Source: Deltaproteobacteria bacterium
Lineage (GTDB): Bacteria; Desulfobacterota; DSM-4660; Desulfatiglandales; HGW-15
Direction: 5' to 3'
Length of the DNA stretch: 10,408 nucleotides
NCBI GenBank assembly: GCA_019308525.1
Contig: JAFDIC010000102.1
Span: 1 to 10,408, forward strand
Position numbers and translations under genes: made by a program. Positions within the stretch are counted from its first letter, which is position 1. Each line of letters begins with the position of its first letter. Below the pieces are notes generated by a model, which did no database searches, was not told the origin of the DNA, and was given only the letters and a program-made list of their open reading frames with translations. Shown one piece after another: positions 7,611 through 10,408 of this stretch.

Positions 7611-9358
7611 TTTCCCGAAAAGGATTCCCTCACGGCCATGTTCTTCAATTCGTACAATATATCTGTCACCTTAACTCCCTGCGGGCAGTGTTCCTGGCAC
7701 TGGTAGCAGGTGACGCAGTCCCATAGCATACTGGAGCCAAGTGCCAGGTCCTTGAGGCCCAGGCCCAGGGACCTCATTATCTGGTGCGGCAGGAGGCCCA
7801 GTTTTTCCTGGGGGTTTTCGTAATTCTCCACTACCGGGCACACGGTGGTACAATTCTCGCAGGCATAACAGTAGGCAAAGGTATTCCCTTGCAAAGATCT
7901 GATCGCCCTTTCTCTGATATCCCTATCCCTCTGGTTGAGATCAACGACCTTTCCCGAATCTTTCATCAGTTCGCATTTGGAGAGAATCTCATCCCTGGCC
8001 TTATTGAGGGGTCCTTCATAATCTGTAATCTCCAGACTCTTTCGCTCCACGCCCCGGTAGAAAGAGAACTGGGAGAGAACCAGGGGAGTGGGAAGATCTC
8101 TTTGAATCATCTCCTCCTTCACACTGTACCAGAGTTCTCTCAGGTTGATCCCAACCGGGCATACGACGGTACAGCGGTCACAATTCGTACACAAATAGGC
8201 TCCTTCCTGTATTGAACGCAATTCCCCCTCATTCAAGTCCTTTCCCGCCACGTATCTCCTTAAGTAGACCATCTTTTCCGAGGGAAGAACCTTTATGTTT
8301 CCAGTGCTGTAAAATGCCGCCGCTACAGAGCAGTTCCTGCTGCACGTACCGCAATGGGTACAGGCGTCCAGCTCCATGACCTGGCGGGTGGCGATATTGG
8401 CAGGGTCTGAGCGGTCCCTGTCCATCACCGCACCGGCCATCAGGCTGATGGGGCTGGAGAAGATGTGAAACATCTTGCTAAAGGGCAGATAGGCCAGGCC
8501 TATAAAGCAGGAAAGAAAATTGATATACCAGAGGATCATGCGCATATTGATCCTATCCAGCCCCAGGGCAACTGGTTTCACCAGCTTGGCAACCACATAT
8601 CCTCCAAAGGCGGAAGAGGGCTTGGAATGGCAGGCAGAGCAACTCAGATCGTTGATCTCGCGCCCCTGCTCAAGGATATCCTCTTCAAAGGGCGGCTTGA
8701 CCTTGGGGGAGACTACACCGTACTCCTCGACCCATAATGCCTCCAGGGCCCTGAGCTCCTCCTCCTCGTCCGTATCTGAGTACTCCTCTACCATCTCCAT
8801 GTATCTTCCGTAGGAAGTTATTTTCACCCCTTCCAGGAACAGCCCCGACAGCATGATTACCGCGAGTATGGTGATGGCGTAAAAGTCCATGGGATTGGTC
8901 TTCAGCCTGGGGACCTTCATGGTCAAACGGCGGTACACGGCTATACCAATGCCTATCACAGCAAGCGCCCCGAACAGGTCTCTCAGGAACATAGCGGGAT
9001 TCAGCGTGGGCATGTATTCGGGCAAGAGTTTCTCGGTTACGAAATTGTCCAGTGCGTGGAAGATCAGCAAGAGCATGAAGCCCGCAAATATCAGGATGTG
9101 CATCAGCCACCTGAGAAAATTCTCCCTGAGCACCCGCCTCTGTACTATCCCGTCAATAATGAAGGCCCATAAGAGGATCAGGACCTTTCTGCTCAAAAGG
9201 ACACTGAATACCCCGCGGGCCGCTGCCTTGATCCTCTCCGGTGCGGTGTATTTACCCTTGAAAACACCAATATCGCGCCAAAACCAGGTGGAAACCTTGT
9301 AAAACATGCCCATGAGGAAGATCACGAGCGAGGCATAAAGCGAAACATTGAAAAACAT
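7601..9358 (-). CDS. Membrane cytochrome b / heme c / HdrC-like iron-sulfur fusion protein
   Basis: This 585-residue protein has about five N-terminal membrane helices (near 1-25, 50-72, 83-105, 122-143, 157-180) and a sixth near 272-300, like NarI/DsrM/HdrE-type cytochrome b. His87, His101 and His298 are possible heme b ligands. The loop between helices 5 and 6 carries a c-type heme site, CSACH (240-244). After helix 6 come two ferredoxin-like pairs: Cys333, 336, 339, 343 with Cys390, 393, 396, 400, and Cys497, 500, 503, 507 with Cys548, 551, 554, 558. The last pair plus LGLGLKDLALGSSMLWDCVTC-like spacing is typical of HdrC. Basic loops 2-3 and 4-5 and the acidic heme loop place the heme outside and the iron-sulfur tail inside. 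No CCG domain is present; the separate HdrB supplies it. It likely anchors the Hdr complex and exchanges electrons with quinone or periplasmic cytochrome c. The ATG follows AGAGGGGA by about 9 bases. Confidence 0.87.
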   Translation of the reverse strand: MFFNVSLYASLVIFLMGMFYKVSTWFWRDIGVFKGKYTAPERIKAAARGVFSVLLSRKVLILLWAFIIDGIVQRRVLRENFLRWLMHILIFAGFMLLLIFHALDNFVTEKLLPEYMPTLNPAMFLRDLFGALAVIGIGIAVYRRLTMKVPRLKTNPMDFYAITILAVIMLSGLFLEGVKITSYGRYMEMVEEYSDTDEEEELRALEALWVEEYGVVSPKVKPPFEEDILEQGREINDLSCSACHSKPSSAFGGYVVAKLVKPVALGLDRINMRMILWYINFLSCFIGLAYLPFSKMFHIFSSPISLMAGAVMDRDRSDPANIATRQVMELDACTHCGTCSRNCSVAAAFYSTGNIKVLPSEKMVYLRRYVAGKDLNEGELRSIQEGAYLCTNCDRCTVVCPVGINLRELWYSVKEEMIQRDLPTPLVLSQFSFYRGVERKSLEITDYEGPLNKARDEILSKCELMKDSGKVVDLNQRDRDIRERAIRSLQGNTFAYCYACENCTTVCPVVENYENPQEKLGLLPHQIMRSLGLGLKDLALGSSMLWDCVTCYQCQEHCPQGVKVTDILYELKNMAVRESFSGNSP

Positions 9359-9472
9359 GAAGCTATTCCCCTCTAATCAGGCTCTTGCAGAAAAAAGTAG
9401 ACTAACGTTTCTGATGAAAATAAGGTATTCTTAGGTCCCTTCCCTTCTTGAGACATCTGGGTCAAGGGCAAT

Positions 9473-9490
9473 TAAAGAAATTTTGCACAA
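9473..9490 (-). promoter_or_regulatory. Weak Rex-like operator candidate at the transcription start
   Basis: On the minus strand, TTGTGCAAAATTTC begins at the expected transcription start, just after the -10 box. It resembles one and a half arms of the NADH-sensing repressor Rex site (TTGTGAAA...TTTCACAA), with about 13 of 18 positions agreeing by eye, but the second arm is poor. A Rex link would make sense for an operon with an NADH-dependent subunit. It may be chance in an AT-rich stretch. Confidence 0.2.
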
Positions 9491-9496
9491 GCTGGT

Positions 9497-9525
9497 ATAT
9501 TATTCGAGGGGTCTTCCCTTGTCAA
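9497..9525 (-). promoter_or_regulatory. Sigma70-type promoter of the Hdr-Flx operon
   Basis: On the minus strand a perfect -35 box TTGACA (9520-9525) is separated by exactly 17 bases from a -10-like TAATAT (9497-9502). Transcription would start near 9490, giving a leader of about 130 nt before the ATG at 9358. No other comparably good promoter was noticed within the operon, and the gene spacing supports a single polycistronic message. Confidence 0.75.
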
Positions 9526-9547
9526 TATGATTCTCCAGGTAAATGCT

Positions 9548-9574
9548 GGACCGGCAAATCCCCGGTCCTTTTCT
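9548..9574 (+). terminator. GC-rich hairpin followed by T's (possible plus-strand intrinsic terminator)
   Basis: GGACCGG (9548-9554) and CCGGTCC (9562-9568) form a perfect 7-bp stem around a 7-base loop, followed by TTTTCT. This looks like an intrinsic terminator for rightward transcription. No plus-strand gene lies upstream, so it may stop antisense transcription out of the divergent operon or be part of a repeat-derived spacer. In the minus direction no T-run follows. Confidence 0.4.
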
Positions 9575-9618
9575 CCGGCCGGGAATCGAGGTAGGATACT
9601 AGGAATAGCGGGCAGCCT

Positions 9619-9641
9619 GTAGGAGCAACTTTCAGTTGCGA
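9619..9641 (+). repeat. REP-like element with GTAG flank
   Basis: GTAG (9619-9622) stands just before an inverted repeat GCAACT (9625-9630) / AGTTGC (9634-9639) with a 3-base loop. A conserved GTAG next to a small imperfect palindrome is the hallmark of REP sequences mobilised by RAYT (TnpA-REP) transposases, and the GTAGGAGC...GCGA outline resembles REPs known in pseudomonads. Only one copy is visible in this window, so membership of a genomic family is inferred. Confidence 0.45.
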
Positions 9642-9648
9642 TAGAGGA

Positions 9649-9707
9649 AGTGACAAGTCACGAGTAGGGGGAAGTGAGAAGCATGAAGTGAACAGTGAGC
9701 AGTGAGC
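9649..9707 (+). repeat. Degenerate AGTGAGC heptamer tract
   Basis: Units of seven bases starting with AG follow one another: AGTGACA (9649), AGTCACG (9656), AGTAGGG (9663), then after three bases AGTGAGA (9673), AGCATGA (9680), AGTGAAC (9687), AGTGAGC (9694) and AGTGAGC (9701). The reverse complement of the core unit occurs in the tract at the left end of the window. The region lies in the spacer before the lipase-like gene and has no credible coding content; a 122-codon minus-strand frame across it is low-complexity. Confidence 0.6.
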
Positions 9708-9758
9708 AGCCGGAGAGAGGACCGACGACTGGCGACACGGTTGTTGCGATCCCGCAAT

Positions 9759-9793
9759 CTTGAACTTTGAACCTTGAACTTTGAACCTTGACC
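9759..9793 (+). repeat. YTTGAAC heptamer tract immediately before the hydrolase gene
   Basis: Five consecutive 7-base units alternate CTTGAAC and TTTGAAC, the last one CTTGACC, giving a 14-base super-period. The tract ends 11 bases before the ATG at 9805, taking the place where a ribosome binding site and leader would be expected. Its 7-base period equals that of the neighbouring AGTGAGC tract although the units differ. Confidence 0.7.
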
Positions 9794-9804
9794 CGAATGA
9801 CGAT

Positions 9805-10408
9805 ATGAACACTTCGACTCCCATCATTCTTGCCCACGGTATAGCACCCTTTGACAGGCTGTTGCGGCCCATCTCACCGCCTGATAACACGGCTGAGGAC
9901 CGGCTGCATTATTTCAGGAAAATTAGAAGCACTCTCCTGGACAAGGGTTTCAACGCCTTCCATGGCAGGGTAAGCTGGGCCGCTTCCCTGGAAAGGCGGG
10001 CGTTTGACCTCTACAGGCTAATCCTCCGGATCACTGGAAACTTCTCCAGATGGCCCAGGGTGCATATCATAGCTCACAGTATGGGAGGACTGGACGCCCG
10101 CCTGATGATATACAGGTACCGTCTGGAGAAAAGGGTCTCTTCCCTTACCACCATTGGGACTCCACACCTGGGAAGTTCCTATGCGGACTGGGGAATAAAG
10201 CGGTTCGGGGTCCTTTTGAAGCTTTTTCGGCCCCTCGGCCTGGATCTGAACGGGTTCAAGGACTTGACAACAAGCAGATGCCGTGACCTGAATCGCCTGC
10301 TTGATGCCTTTGAGAGGAACAATGGGGTCTCCTATCAGACTGTGGCCGGTGTTCAACCCCTGGAAAAGATCTTCCTCCCCCTGCGATTCTCGTACCAGAT
10401 CGTTTTCA
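9805..10408 (+). CDS. Lipase-like alpha/beta hydrolase, 3'-truncated by the window end
   Basis: At least 201 residues are visible and the frame is still open at the window edge. The N-terminus has PIILAHGIAPFD (6-17), where HG matches the oxyanion-hole motif of bacterial triacylglycerol lipases. VHIIAHSMGGLDAR (86-99) carries the nucleophile elbow with Ser92. TTIGTPHLGSSYADW (115-129) is the usual lipase segment after the nucleophile. The catalytic Asp and His expected nearer the C-terminus are not identified, the His probably lying beyond the window. There is no signal peptide or membrane segment, so the substrate may be an intracellular ester or lipid. An upstream in-frame stop at 9775-9777 leaves the ATG at 9805 as the best start, but no clear ribosome binding site precedes it. 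It is divergent from the operon and probably functionally unrelated. Confidence 0.82.
   Translation, partial: MNTSTPIILAHGIAPFDRLLRPISPPDNTAEDRLHYFRKIRSTLLDKGFNAFHGRVSWAASLERRAFDLYRLILRITGNFSRWPRVHIIAHSMGGLDARLMIYRYRLEKRVSSLTTIGTPHLGSSYADWGIKRFGVLLKLFRPLGLDLNGFKDLTTSRCRDLNRLLDAFERNNGVSYQTVAGVQPLEKIFLPLRFSYQIVF

Noticed and set aside
9522..9890. Minus-strand 122-codon open frame over the spacer
   Set aside because: Its translation is low-complexity sequence produced by heptamer repeats and overlaps the hydrolase start and the operon promoter.
1..10408. tRNA, rRNA, CRISPR array, insertion sequence or phage genes
   Set aside because: I looked for cloverleaf-like segments, regularly spaced identical repeats and transposase or integrase motifs and saw none. 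The repeats present are degenerate heptamers without spacers.

Overview
The window is one long, tightly packed minus-strand operon followed by the start of an unrelated plus-strand gene. The proteins point to a strictly anaerobic bacterium, most likely a sulfate-reducing or syntrophic member of the Desulfobacterota. They are cysteine-rich heterodisulfide-reductase (Hdr) and FlxABCD-type redox proteins, a NarI-like cytochrome b carrying a c-type heme motif, and two genes with in-frame UGA codons read as selenocysteine. The assignment rests on gene content only; no rRNA or other phylogenetic marker is present.

Layout, in the direction of transcription (right to left). A sigma70-like promoter lies at 9497-9525. 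The genes that follow are: a membrane protein joining a cytochrome b, a c-type heme site and an HdrC-like iron-sulfur domain (9358-7601); hdrB (7509-6637); a double-module selenocysteine hdrA (6640-3599); a selenocysteine mvhD/flxD (3449-3018); an FrhB-like iron-sulfur flxC (3018-2068); flxB (2000-960); and the flavin/NAD(P)H-binding flxA (955-113). Several junctions overlap or are only a few bases long. The exceptions are a 149-nt gap between hdrA and mvhD and a 91-nt gap before hdrB. Bases 1-112 hold a degenerate heptamer repeat tract.

Upstream of the operon (9359-9804) lie the promoter, a GC-rich hairpin followed by T's on the plus strand, a REP-like element with a GTAG-type flank, and two further heptamer tracts. 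A plus-strand lipase-like alpha/beta hydrolase begins at 9805 and runs off the window.

How the genes work together (inference from known families): FlxA would exchange hydride with NAD(P)H. FlxB, FlxC and MvhD/FlxD would relay electrons to the flavin of HdrA, where flavin-based electron bifurcation or confurcation is expected. HdrB and the HdrC-like domain would carry the high-potential branch. Here HdrC is not a small soluble protein but the cytoplasmic tail of a membrane cytochrome with a periplasm-facing heme c motif, so the complex may connect cytoplasmic NADH/ferredoxin/disulfide chemistry to the quinone or periplasmic cytochrome c pool. The main discoveries are the two paired selenoproteins, each with a plausible bacterial SECIS hairpin, and this membrane-anchored version of the Flx-Hdr complex. 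An ordinary gene caller would truncate both selenoproteins.
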